A stretch of DNA of 64,000 nt, from contig NZ_JACFQG010000001.1 of NCBI RefSeq assembly GCF_016101585.1, positions 496,001 to 560,000 on the forward strand, in the 5' to 3' direction. Each line of letters opens with the position of its first letter. The first letter of the stretch is position 1. Below, piece after piece: positions 30,750 to 39,433 of this stretch. The stretch is from Bifidobacterium polysaccharolyticum. Its GTDB lineage: Bacteria; Actinomycetota; Actinomycetes; Actinomycetales; Bifidobacteriaceae. Below the pieces are notes generated by a model, which saw only the letters and a list, made by a program, of their open reading frames with translations, searched no databases and was not told the DNA's origin. The translations under genes and the position numbers were made by a program.

Positions 30750-30776
30750 AAGAACCCCGCGAAAGGCGAGGTTCTT
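30750..30776 (-). terminator. Terminator-like hairpin after rplT
   Basis: AAGAACC (30750-30756) pairs with GGTTCTT (30770-30776), with further CGC/GCG pairing around a GAAAG loop and one mismatch. It lies 26 bases past the rplT stop and ends the infC-rpmI-rplT transcript; the following U tract is weak. Confidence 0.7.
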
Positions 30777-30801
30777 GCAATACAGTGTTCAGGTCCGCTG
30801 A

Positions 30802-31185
30802 TCAGGCAGCGACCGGAGCATTTACGTCGGCAGGCAGGGCCTTCTTGGCCTCAGCCACGATGGCGTTGAAGGTGTCGATGTCGTTGACGACCAGATCGGC
30901 CAGGGCGCGGCGGTCCAGCTCGATCCCGGCCAGGCGCAGACCCTGGATGAAGCGGTTGTAGGTGATTCCCTGGGCGCGGCATCCGGCGTTGATGCGCTGG
31001 ATCCACAGCTTGCGGAAGTCGCCCTTACGGGCCTTGCGGTCCCGGAAGTTGTATGTATATGAATGGAGCAGTTGCTCCTTGGCCTTGCGGTAGAGACGTG
31101 AGCGCTGGCCACGGTAGCCTGACGCCCGCTCCAGGACGACCCGACGCTTCTTATGCGCGTTGACTGCCCGCTTGACTCGTGCCAT
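30802..31185 (-). CDS. rplT: 50S ribosomal protein L20
   Basis: A 127-residue bL20: [15 protein letters not shown] at the N-terminus and the conserved [17 protein letters not shown] block. It organises 23S rRNA early in 50S assembly and in other bacteria autoregulates this operon. It is the last gene of infC-rpmI-rplT, 48 bases after rpmI, and is followed by a terminator hairpin. Confidence 0.98.
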   Translation of the reverse strand: MARVKRAVNAHKKRRVVLERASGYRGQRSRLYRKAKEQLLHSYTYNFRDRKARKGDFRKLWIQRINAGCRAQGITYNRFIQGLRLAGIELDRRALADLVVNDIDTFNAIVAEAKKALPADVNAPVAA

Positions 31186-31233
31186 AGATATTCCTCAGCT
31201 TTCTAAAATCTCACTCGACGCGACAGCACCCGC

Positions 31234-31428
31234 TCAGCGGGCCAGCATCCTCTTCATGTTCTTGGACTGGGTCGGAGCGAGCACCTCATCAGTGGACAGG
31301 TGGCGACGCTTCTTGGCCGACTTGTGCTCCAGATTGTGGCGCATACCGGTCCCGGCGTGCATGAGCTTGCCCGAACCCGTGGTCCGGACGCGCTTGGATG
31401 CGGCGGAGTTACTTTTCATCTTCGGCAT
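31234..31428 (-). CDS. rpmI: 50S ribosomal protein L35
   Basis: A 64-residue bL35 starting [20 protein letters not shown] and containing [18 protein letters not shown] 31428 lies inside the last codons of infC (20-base overlap); AAGGAGGGCAGCA within infC is its ribosome site, so translation is coupled. Confidence 0.98.
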   Translation of the reverse strand: MPKMKSNSAASKRVRTTGSGKLMHAGTGMRHNLEHKSAKKRRHLSTDEVLAPTQSKNMKRMLAR

Positions 31429-32098
31429 TGCTGCCCTCCTTGGATTTCATCTGCTTGGGAGAAGTATTGTTGGAGCCCGCAGTCTCTTTTTCATCGGCCT
31501 TGGCAGCCAGATGGGCCGCCTGACGGGCCTTGCGCTCGGCACGGGCCTGTCCGCCCCGCCGACGCTGCTCGGACTGGGTATGGATCTTCTTGCCCTTGGG
31601 TGACAGGGTCATAATGATGTTGCGCCCCTCCTGCTTGGGGGCAAACTCGATGGAGCCCAGATCCGCGACGTCATCAGCCAGCTTGCGCAGGAGCTCCACG
31701 CCGCCGATGGGCCGTGACTGCTCGCGCCCACGCAGCATGATGGTGACCTTGACTTTGTCTCCGGCGGACAGGAAGCGACGCACATGCCCTTCCTTGACCT
31801 CGAAGTCGTGGTCGTCGATCTTCAATCTGAAGCGGATCTCCTTGATCTCCGACATACTCTGGTTGCGGCGCGCTTCACGAGCCTTGATCTTCTCGTTGTA
31901 TTTGAACTTGCCGTAATCAATGAGCTTGGCGACCGGAGGCTTGGCCTTGGGCGCAACCTCGACCAGGTCAAGGTTGGCCTCCTTGGCCAGGTTGAGGGCG
32001 ACGGAGGTCGCAATGATTCCCACCTGCTCGCCGTTGGGCCCGATCAGGCGTACCTGAGACACTCGTATATCGTCGTTAATCCTTGGTTCGTCGCTAAT
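31409..32098 (-). CDS. infC: Translation initiation factor IF-3, AUU start
   Basis: A 229-residue IF-3. Reading from an ATT codon at 32098 gives the conserved opening [20 protein letters not shown] (initiator Met in the protein), and AAGGAG stands five bases before it. A start at GTG 32062 would remove twelve conserved residues. AUU initiation is the classic device by which IF-3 limits its own synthesis. The C-terminal domain ([18 protein letters not shown]) is followed by a roughly 45-residue tail rich in Lys, Glu, Gln and Ala, a common actinobacterial extension. Confidence 0.95.
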   Translation of the reverse strand: MSDEPRINDDIRVSQVRLIGPNGEQVGIIATSVALNLAKEANLDLVEVAPKAKPPVAKLIDYGKFKYNEKIKAREARRNQSMSEIKEIRFRLKIDDHDFEVKEGHVRRFLSAGDKVKVTIMLRGREQSRPIGGVELLRKLADDVADLGSIEFAPKQEGRNIIMTLSPKGKKIHTQSEQRRRGGQARAERKARQAAHLAAKADEKETAGSNNTSPKQMKSKEGSNAEDEK

Positions 32099-32314
32099 GA
32101 TGACTCCTTCTCAAATACCACAACATCCACTGCCCGGCGAAGAACCCATAGGTTTCGAACATGACCGTCGCAGCCGTATAGCAACGAAACCGTCAATGCC
32201 TGCACCGTAATACTGACGGTCAACCGTCACCGGCGCGGGTCGAACCCGAAGCCATGGAAGGCTCCCAGGTGGGATCATCCGCTTTCTTGATTTCTCAAGC
32301 CGAGTAGCAGTATA
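32099..32314 (-). promoter_or_regulatory. infC promoter and long structured leader
   Basis: A -10 box TATACT (RC of 32309-32314) with an extended TG motif gives a predicted leader of about 200 bases before the infC start. The leader has a near-perfect palindrome TGACGGT-CA-ACCGTCA (32214-32229), a third partial copy of ACCGTCA nearby, and a CTTGA/TCAAG hairpin close to the start. A regulatory leader of the L20/IF3 autoregulation kind is plausible, but no known fold was matched. Confidence 0.5.
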
Positions 32315-32339
32315 ACACAACCCTTAGGACCGGGCCTAG

Positions 32340-33317
32340 TCAGGCGGTTGCTCCGTCCACCAGGGGCAGGTAGTCTCCGTAACCCTCCTCCTCCATCCGG
32401 TCCCGCGGAACGAACCGCAGGGCGGCGGAGTTCATGCAATAGCGCTGCCCGCCACGGTCAGCCGGGCCGTCGTCGAAGACGTGTCCCAAATGGATTCCGG
32501 TCTGTGCCGTCCGCACCTCGATCCGAGGACGACCCAGCAGCTTGTAGTCCTTGCGGTTGACCAGCAGGTCGGGATCTATGGGCTTGGTGAATGCCGGCCA
32601 GCCACAACCCGAGTCGTACTTGTCCGTCGAGGAGAAGAGCGGCTGGCCGCTGACCACGTCCACATATATGCCCGGGCGGAATTCCCCATCGTAGGCGTTG
32701 GCGAAGGGCCGTTCGGTGGCCGAGTGCTGGGTGACCTCGTAGCTTTCAGGGTCCAGGGACCAGATGCGCTCGATGTAGCGCTGGCGGGAGGCGGCGTTGG
32801 CGATGGCCTCCAGGGGAATGTGGCAGTATCCGCCGGGGTTCTTGAGCAGGTAGTCCTGGTGGGACTCCTCCGCCGGATAGAAGTTGATCAAGGCCTCCAC
32901 CTGCACAGCGGGCTGACGGCCGGTCCTGCGCTCCAGCTCCTCCAGAGCGCGACGGAAGACAGGCTCTTCCTGCTCGCGATGCTCGGAATCCCAGTAGAGG
33001 CCGCTGCGGTACTGCCTGCCCCGGTCATTGCCCTGCCGATCCACCGAGAAGGGGTCGATCAGATCCAGCAGAAGCAGGGTCAGGGTCCGCAGAGTGACTG
33101 TCTGGGGATCATAGGTCAACCGCACGCTCTCCACAGCGTCGGTGACACCGCTGCAGACCTGCTCATAGCTTGGGTTGGGCACTGTGGACTGGGCGTATCC
33201 CACCTGAGTGTCGATAATCCCGTCCACCTCTTGGAAGAACCGCTCGATGCCCCAGAAGCATCCCCCGGCCAGAACGACCGTGGCCGGGTTGTTGGTCGAA
33301 ATCTTGTTCTTGTCCAT
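32340..33317 (-). CDS. msrAB: Fused peptide-methionine sulfoxide reductase MsrA-MsrB
   Basis: A 325-residue two-domain repair enzyme. MsrA is first, with the catalytic GGCFWG motif (Cys20) and the HQDYL-containing block; MsrB follows with SGCGWPAFTKPI and the catalytic cysteine in RYCMNSAALRF. It reduces both stereoisomers of methionine sulfoxide in oxidised proteins. The CxxC zinc motifs of zinc-type MsrB are not present. ATG 33317 follows GAGGAGG. Its stop at 32340 is immediately beside the infC promoter and no separate terminator was seen. Confidence 0.95.
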   Translation of the reverse strand: MDKNKISTNNPATVVLAGGCFWGIERFFQEVDGIIDTQVGYAQSTVPNPSYEQVCSGVTDAVESVRLTYDPQTVTLRTLTLLLLDLIDPFSVDRQGNDRGRQYRSGLYWDSEHREQEEPVFRRALEELERRTGRQPAVQVEALINFYPAEESHQDYLLKNPGGYCHIPLEAIANAASRQRYIERIWSLDPESYEVTQHSATERPFANAYDGEFRPGIYVDVVSGQPLFSSTDKYDSGCGWPAFTKPIDPDLLVNRKDYKLLGRPRIEVRTAQTGIHLGHVFDDGPADRGGQRYCMNSAALRFVPRDRMEEEGYGDYLPLVDGATA

Positions 33318-33428
33318 GATTCCTCCTCACATACCAGTGCCTATCGCCAGGTTCAACCAGATCCGCAGAGCCGCTATTCCGTCCTTCCTGCCTCTTGACA
33401 GCCTTCTCACATTGTCGACCAGTCTGTC

Positions 33429-33454
33429 CTTGCGGCGCAAGAGGCGATTATCAT
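33429..33454 (+). promoter_or_regulatory. Candidate azlC promoter overlapped by a palindrome
   Basis: CTTGCG-G-CGCAAG (33429-33441) is a perfect 6-bp inverted repeat with a one-base centre. TATCAT at 33449-33454 could be the -10 box of azlC, 36 bases before its start. The palindrome would then overlie the -35 region, as an operator would. Confidence 0.4.
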
Positions 33455-33489
33455 ATGACCATCTCCAAATCGAAGTCAGGAGGCGGGTC

Positions 33490-34227
33490 ATGCAGCGAGC
33501 GCAGGAAGACGCTGACGAAGACACGAGGTCCTCCGGGACCATCCTGGGCTCCCTGGCTGCGGCCTTCCCACGGACCCTGCCCATCATGGCCGGATTCTTG
33601 GTGCTGGGGATCTCCTATGGCTTCCTGATGACCAGCCGCGGATTCCCGGTGATTTACCCGCTGGCCATGAGTGCCCTGATCTACGCCGGATCCATGGAGT
33701 TCGTGACCGTGGACCTGCTCTTGTCCACCTTCAATCCCTGGGGCGCGCTGATGCTGACCCTGATGGTCAATGCACGCCATCTCTTCTATGGCCTGGCCAT
33801 GCTGCCGGTCTTTCGAGGGACGGGCCGGAAGAAACCCTACCTGATCTTCGGCATGTGCGATGAGACCTTCGCCCTGGAGTCCGCCGATCCTCACCCGGCC
33901 GGAACCGACAAGGGCTGGTACCTCTTCTTCGTCACACTGCTCAATCAAATCTACTGGGTGGGCGGCGCCACACTAGGCGCTGTGCTGGGCAACCTGGCGA
34001 ACTTCGACACCCGGGGACTGGATTTCGTACTGACCGCCATGTTCCTGGTGCTCTTCCTGGAGCAGTGGCGGCAGGCCGAGGCCCGCGTGCCGGCCCTGAT
34101 CGGTCTGCTGGCCTCCTTGGCCTGTCTGCTGGTCTTTGGACCTGACCGGTTCATCATCCCGTCCATGGCGGTCATCCTGGCCGTCTTCATCCTCTTGGAC
34201 TTCCGTAGCCAAAGGGAGGCCTCATGA
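33490..34227 (+). CDS. azlC: Branched-chain amino-acid exporter large subunit, AzlC family
   Basis: A 245-residue membrane protein with the AzlC opening FPRTLPIMAGFLVLGISYGF and the conserved YAGSMEFVTVDLLLS and NARHLFYGLAM motifs. With AzlD it exports branched-chain amino acids in studied bacteria. The open frame begins far upstream (33208), over msrAB on the other strand; ATG 33490 is chosen for its AGGAGG site and because homology starts just after it. The N-terminal 20 residues are charged. It shares four bases with azlD. Confidence 0.9.
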   Translation: MQRAQEDADEDTRSSGTILGSLAAAFPRTLPIMAGFLVLGISYGFLMTSRGFPVIYPLAMSALIYAGSMEFVTVDLLLSTFNPWGALMLTLMVNARHLFYGLAMLPVFRGTGRKKPYLIFGMCDETFALESADPHPAGTDKGWYLFFVTLLNQIYWVGGATLGAVLGNLANFDTRGLDFVLTAMFLVLFLEQWRQAEARVPALIGLLASLACLLVFGPDRFIIPSMAVILAVFILLDFRSQREAS

Positions 34228-34580
34228 CCACTGCACAGCAACTGATCACCATTGGCATTGTGGTATTGGGAACCATGGCCACCAGATTCCTGCCCTTCAT
34301 AATCTGGCCGGAGGGACGTCGGCCACCGGCCCTGGTGACCAGGCTGGGACGTCTGCTGCCAGCCGCCGTCATGGGACTGCTGGTGGTCTATTCGTTGAGG
34401 CACACCAACCTGGTCGGAGGCGATCACGGGCTCTACGAGGCCCTGGCTCTGCTGGTCACAGCCCTGGTCCACCTGCGCTGGCGAAACATGATGGTCAGCA
34501 TCGCCTGCGGAACCCTGACCTACATGGCCCTGGTGCAAGGGTGGCTGCTCTTCCTGATCCGTCTGGTTGGTCTGGAATGA
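34224..34580 (+). CDS. azlD: Branched-chain amino-acid exporter small subunit, AzlD family
   Basis: A 118-residue membrane protein with four hydrophobic segments and the AzlD pattern (ATRFLPFIIW near the N-terminus, VYSLRHT in the middle). Its ATG overlaps the azlC stop by four bases, so the two are coupled, as expected for subunits of one transporter. Confidence 0.9.
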   Translation: MTTAQQLITIGIVVLGTMATRFLPFIIWPEGRRPPALVTRLGRLLPAAVMGLLVVYSLRHTNLVGGDHGLYEALALLVTALVHLRWRNMMVSIACGTLTYMALVQGWLLFLIRLVGLE

Positions 34581-34594
34581 TGGGGGCGCGTCCA

Positions 34595-35380
34595 ATGGAC
34601 GAGCGCAGAAAGAAGAATCTTATGCAGGATGACGGTCAGTCGGACCGTACAGGTCAGGCACCGCTCTGCCGAATCTGGGGTGCCGGACAGTACTTCGGTG
34701 AAGAGACGGCACGCGGCGAACAAGCCCTGGTCATAGCTGCGGATGGAGGACTGGAGCCGGCTCTGGAGCACGGTGACGAACCCGACCTGGTCGTAGGCGA
34801 CTTCGACTCCCTGCCCGCTGGCAGCCGAAAGCTGCGCACAGACATCCCACGCCGTGTCCTGCCTGCTGAAAAGGACGACACCGACCTGCTGGCCGCAGTC
34901 AAAATAGGCTGGCAGCGGGGTTACCGACGATTCCTTATATATGGCGGTCTGGGCGGGCGTATGGACCACACGCTGGCCAATCTGAACCTGATCCATCTGA
35001 TTGCTGCCAGCGGTGGCCGCGCCGAACTCTGGGGCCAGGGAATGCTGGTCACGGCTCTTGGACCCGGAAGCCTGGACTTCCCGGCCTGGGACTGCCCGCC
35101 CAAGTCCATGGTCTCCGTCCTGGCGGCCGACGACCAGGCTCTGGGTGTGGTCGAGCAGGGCCTCAAATACCAGACGGACGGCATGACCATGACCAACCAG
35201 CAGGTCACCGGTGTCAGCAACGAGTTCCTGCCCAGCAGACCGGCCCACATAGCACTGAAGCAAGGAACAGTGTTCGTCACCTACCCCACATCAGCGCCCG
35301 AGCCGGTCTGGAGCACCAGTCTGGAACCCAAGGCCGACCTGGGCCCCTTGGAGACCCGACCCTCCCGTCGTCTGGCCTGA
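34595..35380 (+). CDS. Thiamine pyrophosphokinase
   Basis: About 261 residues. The kinase domain has ALVIAADGGLEPAL, the metal-binding VVGDFDSL, the KDDTDLLAAVK motif and a YGGLGGRMDHTLANL block, all typical of thiamine pyrophosphokinase, which makes thiamine diphosphate from thiamine and ATP. The C-terminal thiamine-binding domain contains LKYQTDGMTMTNQQVTGVSN. Start is uncertain: ATG 34577 overlaps the azlD stop, ATG 34595 follows GGGGG, and ATG 34622 is also possible. The last 25 residues are an extra proline-rich tail. Confidence 0.85.
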   Translation: MDERRKKNLMQDDGQSDRTGQAPLCRIWGAGQYFGEETARGEQALVIAADGGLEPALEHGDEPDLVVGDFDSLPAGSRKLRTDIPRRVLPAEKDDTDLLAAVKIGWQRGYRRFLIYGGLGGRMDHTLANLNLIHLIAASGGRAELWGQGMLVTALGPGSLDFPAWDCPPKSMVSVLAADDQALGVVEQGLKYQTDGMTMTNQQVTGVSNEFLPSRPAHIALKQGTVFVTYPTSAPEPVWSTSLEPKADLGPLETRPSRRLA

Positions 35381-35422
35381 GACCTCTTTTGACTTGAAAC
35401 CCCACGTGGAAAGGAACAATCT

Positions 35423-35848
35423 ATGACAGCATCATCAACCAAGCAGCCAACGACCCCGACAGCCGAGCACCCGCTCTTCATCTGCTACAGCCGCTGCTCC
35501 ACTTGCGCCAAGGCCCGCACCTGGCTGCGTGACCACAATGTGGACTTCACCGAGCGCGACATCAAGGAGGACCGCCCCACTCAGGATGAACTGACCGCTT
35601 GGTTGGACATGAGCGGCCTGCCCGTCCGGCGATTCTTCAACACCTCAGGTCAGGCTTATCGCAGTCAGGGGCTGAGCAAACGCCTGCCGCAGATGGACAC
35701 GGAGCAGGCTCTGCAGCTGCTGTCCACCGACGGCATGCTGGTCAAGCGTCCCATTCTGCTGGATGGCCGGCATGTCCTGGTCGGGTTCCGTCAGCAGCAG
35801 TGGGAGGATTGGCTGGCCGATACGAACGAAAATTCTCACAATTCCTGA
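35423..35848 (+). CDS. ArsC/Spx-family reductase-like protein
   Basis: A 141-residue thioredoxin-fold protein with CSTCAKARTWL (a Cys-x-x-Cys beginning after YSR) and the later KRPILLDG motif of the ArsC/YffB family. The closest pattern is the YffB or Spx-like group; real arsenate reduction is unproven and no arsenic genes are near. ATG 35423 follows AAAGGAAC. It is followed by an A+T-rich terminator. Confidence 0.85.
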   Translation: MTASSTKQPTTPTAEHPLFICYSRCSTCAKARTWLRDHNVDFTERDIKEDRPTQDELTAWLDMSGLPVRRFFNTSGQAYRSQGLSKRLPQMDTEQALQLLSTDGMLVKRPILLDGRHVLVGFRQQQWEDWLADTNENSHNS

Positions 35849-35850
35849 TC

Positions 35851-35893
35851 GTTTTGTTGCGCAAACAAACAACAAAACCTACCAATTTTTTTG
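35851..35893 (+). terminator. A+T-rich rho-independent terminator
   Basis: GTTTTGTTG (35851-35859) pairs with CAACAAAAC (35870-35878), and a run of T follows from 35886. It is directly after the ArsC-like stop (35848) and before the gap promoter. Confidence 0.75.
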
Positions 35894-35927
35894 TTCGTTT
35901 TTTCCTCGGCACAACCCGCGTAATCGC

Positions 35928-36017
35928 TTGCTTTAAGTACATAGGGTTCTATAAACTATGAGATGTTATCAGTAATCGGCCATATACGGTCCGGTAATTT
36001 TTGTGCTGTATACGGCC
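35928..36017 (+). promoter_or_regulatory. gap: gap promoter and leader hairpin
   Basis: TTGCTT (35928-35933), a 16-base spacer and TATAAA (35950-35955) form a good sigma-70 promoter. Downstream, GGCCATATAC (35978-35987) and GTATACGGCC (36008-36017) form a 10-bp inverted repeat with one mismatch, ending about ten bases before the ribosome site. This could be a 5' stabilising or regulatory hairpin, or a protein-binding site. Confidence 0.7.
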
Positions 36018-36037
36018 AATCTCCAAGGGAGAATTGA

Positions 36038-37093
36038 ATGACAGTAAAGATTGGCATCAACGGATTCGGACGTATCGGTCGTCTGGCCTTCCGGCGCATC
36101 TTTGAGCTCCAGGCCCGTGGCGGCGACGCCTCCAACATCGAGGTTGCCGCCATCAACGATCTGACCACCCCGGCCATTCTGGCCTATCTGCTCAAGTACG
36201 ACAGCACCCAGGGCACCTTCCGTCACGACGACGGCACCAATGTCTCGGTCACCTCCACCGACACCGCCATCGTGGTGGACGGCAAGGAGATTCCGGTCTA
36301 TGCCGAGAAGGATGCCAACAACATCCCCTGGGTCAAGAACGACGGCGTGGACTACGTGCTGGAGTGCACCGGCTTCTACACCTCCTCTGAGAAGTCCCAG
36401 GCCCACCTGAACGCCGGAGCCAAGAAGGTTCTGATCTCCGCTCCTGCCAAGGACGACACCACGCCCACCGTGGTCTACGGCGTCAACGAGGAGACCCTGA
36501 AGCCTTCCGACAAGATCATCTCCGCCGGCTCCTGCACCACCGGATCCCTGGCCGCCATGGTCAAGATGCTGGATGACAACTTCGGCATCCGCATCGGCTA
36601 CATGACCACCATCCACGCCTACACCGGCTCCCAGATGCTGCTGGACGGCCCCAAGGGCAACAAGCCGCGCAACACCCGCGCCGCTGCCCTCAACACCATC
36701 GAGCACTCCACCGGTGCCGCCAAGGCCATTGGCAAGGTCGTTCCCTCCGTCGACGGCAAGCTGCAGGGACATGCACAGCGTGTGGCCGTTCCCTCCGGCT
36801 CCGTCACCGAACTGTTCTGCATCCTGAACAAGAAGGTCACCGTCGACGAGATCAACGACACCGCCAAGAAGGCCTTCGAGGGCAAGGACTATTTCGGCTA
36901 CAACGACGAGGGCATCGTCTCCTCCGATGTGATCGGCGACACCCACGGTGGCATCTTCGATCCCACGCAGACCGATGTCAACACCTACGGTGACGATCAG
37001 ATGGTCCGCACCGTTGCCTTCTATGACAACGAGTACGGATTCACCAGCAACATGATCCGCACCCTGCTCTACTTCGCCAAGCTGGGCGACTGA
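36038..37093 (+). CDS. gap: Glyceraldehyde-3-phosphate dehydrogenase
   Basis: A 351-residue glycolytic enzyme. NAD binding is shown by [18 protein letters not shown], and the catalytic Cys166 sits in [27 protein letters not shown] and [13 protein letters not shown] follow. The Asn usually found after SCTT is Gly here. ATG 36038 follows AAGGGAG. Unlike most neighbours, its codons are strongly biased to a few C-ending choices, as expected for a highly expressed gene. It has its own promoter and terminator. Confidence 0.97.
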   Translation: MTVKIGINGFGRIGRLAFRRIFELQARGGDASNIEVAAINDLTTPAILAYLLKYDSTQGTFRHDDGTNVSVTSTDTAIVVDGKEIPVYAEKDANNIPWVKNDGVDYVLECTGFYTSSEKSQAHLNAGAKKVLISAPAKDDTTPTVVYGVNEETLKPSDKIISAGSCTTGSLAAMVKMLDDNFGIRIGYMTTIHAYTGSQMLLDGPKGNKPRNTRAAALNTIEHSTGAAKAIGKVVPSVDGKLQGHAQRVAVPSGSVTELFCILNKKVTVDEINDTAKKAFEGKDYFGYNDEGIVSSDVIGDTHGGIFDPTQTDVNTYGDDQMVRTVAFYDNEYGFTSNMIRTLLYFAKLGD

Positions 37094-37099
37094 GCATCC

Positions 37100-37156
37100 G
37101 GCCGGTTCTTCCGGCCATAGCGATTTCGGGGTCCGTTCCCTTCGGGGGCGGACCCC
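37100..37156. terminator. Two hairpins between gap and the DedA gene
   Basis: GGCCGG-TTCTT-CCGGCC (37100-37116) and GGGGTCCG / CGGACCCC (37128-37156) lie between the convergent gap and DedA genes. The second is followed by TTGCTTAT on the plus strand. Together they likely terminate both. Confidence 0.75.
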
Positions 37157-37166
37157 TTGCTTATAA

Positions 37167-37763
37167 TCAGCGCCTCCGGGTGAGCGCCCGCATGGCCAGG
37201 TCGCAAACCAGGCCGACGACCATGCCCACCAGAAACCCGATGGCCATGACGGCCAGAGGGTTGTTTTCCAGCCAAGAGGCGGCCAGATACCCCAGGGTCC
37301 ACATATAGATGGACCAGAGCAGACCAGCCAGTGCAGCCAGGGGCAGATAACGGGTCAACGGATATCGCGCCGCACCGGCAGTCAGATTTACCACGGTCCG
37401 GCCCGAGGGCACGAACCGCGAGGCCAGTGTGAAGAAGCCGCCTCCCTGCAGTAGCGCCCGGTGGGCCCATGATGTCACAGCCTTGCCTGCGGCACCCCGA
37501 AAGACGGCTAGACGATTCAACGGGACAAGTCGCCCCAGCCCATAAGTGCAGGCATCGCCGCCCGCAAAGGCCAGGGCGCAAACCAGAAAGACCAGGATGG
37601 GAAGGGGTCGCCCCGAGGCTCGAAAGGCCGAAGCCGTGGCCAGGACCATAAGCTCTGTAGGTATGGGAATGATCAGCGCATCCAGAAAAGCTGCCAGGAA
37701 AAGCACGGCCAGCCCCCATCCGCCCGTCACCGCATCGAGCAACCAGGCATTGACAGCGGTCAT
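37167..37763 (-). CDS. DedA-family membrane protein
   Basis: A 198-residue protein with the DedA (SNARE-associated) pattern: FLDALIIPIPTELMVL near the N-terminus, FTLASRFVPSGRTVVNLTAG in the middle and several membrane segments. Members are thought to be lipid flippases or to maintain proton-motive force; the role here is open. ATG 37763 follows GGAAAGGG. It stands alone on the minus strand. Confidence 0.87.
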   Translation of the reverse strand: MTAVNAWLLDAVTGGWGLAVLFLAAFLDALIIPIPTELMVLATASAFRASGRPLPILVFLVCALAFAGGDACTYGLGRLVPLNRLAVFRGAAGKAVTSWAHRALLQGGGFFTLASRFVPSGRTVVNLTAGAARYPLTRYLPLAALAGLLWSIYMWTLGYLAASWLENNPLAVMAIGFLVGMVVGLVCDLAMRALTRRR

Positions 37764-37839
37764 GGACTACCCTTTCCGCGAGATCGCACCAAAGACACCC
37801 CTAAGCCTACGCAAACGGTCAGTACCTTAGCATGGAGCC

Positions 37840-38346
37840 ATGAGCAAGAAGAAGCGGGTGGACTCGGATGCCGCGACTCCGGCCATGGCCCAGCTGGAGC
37901 GTCTGGGGGTTCCCTTCACCGTCCACGAGTATCATCACAATGCCGACCACATGGACCAGGGGTACGGCATCGAGGCAGCCAAAAAACTGGGCCTGGATCC
38001 GCGCATGGTCTACAAGACCCTGATGGCCGACACGGGTAAGGAGCGGGTCATCGGCATTGTACCGGTGACCGGCCATCTGAACCTCAAGCACCTGGCAGCT
38101 GCCGTGGGTGCCAAAAAGGCTCGTATGGCCGACAAGGCCCAGGCCGAGCGGGAGAGCGGATATGTCTTGGGCGGCATCTCGCCCTTCGGCCAACGGACCC
38201 AACACCTGACTGTGCTGGACCAAGGTGCCCTGGAGTTCGACACCATTATGGTCTCCGGCGGCAAGCGCGGGATCAGCCTGGGTCTGGACCCGAGGGATTT
38301 GATACGGGTTCTCAAGGCCAAGACCGCACCTCTAGCCGCTGACTGA
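37840..38346 (+). CDS. ybaK: YbaK/EbsC-family Cys-tRNA(Pro) deacylase-like protein
   Basis: A 168-residue protein of the YbaK editing family: TPAMAQLERLGVPFTVHEYHH, then the lysine motif MVYKTLMAD that carries the editing residue, and GGISPFGQ. It removes cysteine wrongly attached to tRNA(Pro). ATG 37840 has GGAG two bases upstream, a weak spacing. It is convergent with ispH, 19 bases apart. Confidence 0.9.
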   Translation: MSKKKRVDSDAATPAMAQLERLGVPFTVHEYHHNADHMDQGYGIEAAKKLGLDPRMVYKTLMADTGKERVIGIVPVTGHLNLKHLAAAVGAKKARMADKAQAERESGYVLGGISPFGQRTQHLTVLDQGALEFDTIMVSGGKRGISLGLDPRDLIRVLKAKTAPLAAD

Positions 38347-38365
38347 GAGATTTTAGCGCTGGGGC

Positions 38366-39433
38366 TCAGCCCTGCGGCTGTGGAATCTTCTTGGACGCGC
38401 GTGTTGAGCGCAGGGCAGCAGGCAGGACGAAGTGCATGTGCTCGTCGACTGCTCGTTCTCGGGTTACCCGGGTGAATCCTCGGGATGCCAGGGTTTCCAG
38501 CACCCCCTGAACCAGGTTTTCTGGAACCGAAGCACCCGAGGTAAGCCCTACCGAGTCCATGCCCTGCAGCCAGGTCGGGTCCAGCTCTCCCGCATCGTCG
38601 ACCCGGTGGGCCCTCTGCTCACCCTGACCAGGAAAGCGCGCATCCAAGGCCTGACGCGCCACCTCGACCAGACGAACCGAATTGGAGGAGTTGGCCGACC
38701 CCACTACAATCATGCAGTCCGCCTGACCGGCCACCAGCTTGACCGCCTGTTGCCTGTTCTGGGTGGCGTAGCAGATGTCGGAACCCGGCGGCTCCTCTAT
38801 CCAGGGAAAGCGTCGACGCAGGGCCGCAGCCAGATCGGCGGTCTCATCCAGGCTCAGTGTGGTCTGGGTCAGCATGACCAGCGGCGTGTCCGGACCGAAG
38901 TCCAAAGCCTCGATATCGGCCTCATGCTCCACCAGATGAACCCGGTCAGGTGCCTCCCCCATGACTCCAATAGCCTCGTCGTGCCCCCGGTGGCCTATGT
39001 AAATGATCGAGTAGCCGTCCCGGACGAAACGCTGGACTTCCCGGTGGACCTTGCTGACCAGGGGGCATGAGGCATCGACCACGCGCATCCCCCGCCGCTG
39101 GGCCTCCTTGACGACCGAGGGGGCGATTCCATGGGCCGAAAAGACCACGGGAACCCCGGCACGGACAGCCTGATCGGGAATCTGGTCCAGCTCGTCCACG
39201 AACACAGCCCCTCTCCGGGACAGGTCCTCGACCACATGCCGGTTGTGGACTATCTGCCGGCGCACATAGACCGGGGGCAGACCATGGTGGGGGTTGTCCG
39301 CATCCAAGATGGTCTGCACAGTCTGAATGGCACGGTCCACCCCCGCGCAGAACCCGCGCGGATCAGCAAGGATGACCCGGCCATGTCCCTGCGGGATCGG
39401 CTGTTCGCACACGGTGGTCCGAAATCCTGCCAC
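38366..39433 (-). CDS. ispH: 4-hydroxy-3-methylbut-2-enyl diphosphate reductase
   Basis: A 355-residue IspH, the last step of the MEP isoprenoid pathway. The three iron-sulfur ligands are Cys29 in ADPRGFCAGVDRA, Cys123 in DASCPLVSK and Cys221 in SDICYATQNRQ. The HGIAP motif is also present. Start is GTG 39433 with AAGGAG upstream. The last 20 residues are extra and basic. It is divergent from the aldose epimerase gene. Confidence 0.96.
   Translation of the reverse strand: MAGFRTTVCEQPIPQGHGRVILADPRGFCAGVDRAIQTVQTILDADNPHHGLPPVYVRRQIVHNRHVVEDLSRRGAVFVDELDQIPDQAVRAGVPVVFSAHGIAPSVVKEAQRRGMRVVDASCPLVSKVHREVQRFVRDGYSIIYIGHRGHDEAIGVMGEAPDRVHLVEHEADIEALDFGPDTPLVMLTQTTLSLDETADLAAALRRRFPWIEEPPGSDICYATQNRQQAVKLVAGQADCMIVVGSANSSNSVRLVEVARQALDARFPGQGEQRAHRVDDAGELDPTWLQGMDSVGLTSGASVPENLVQGVLETLASRGFTRVTRERAVDEHMHFVLPAALRSTRASKKIPQPQG

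Noticed and set aside
32062-32064. GTG as the infC start
   Set aside because: It would remove twelve residues conserved in IF-3; the ATT at 32098 has the better ribosome site.
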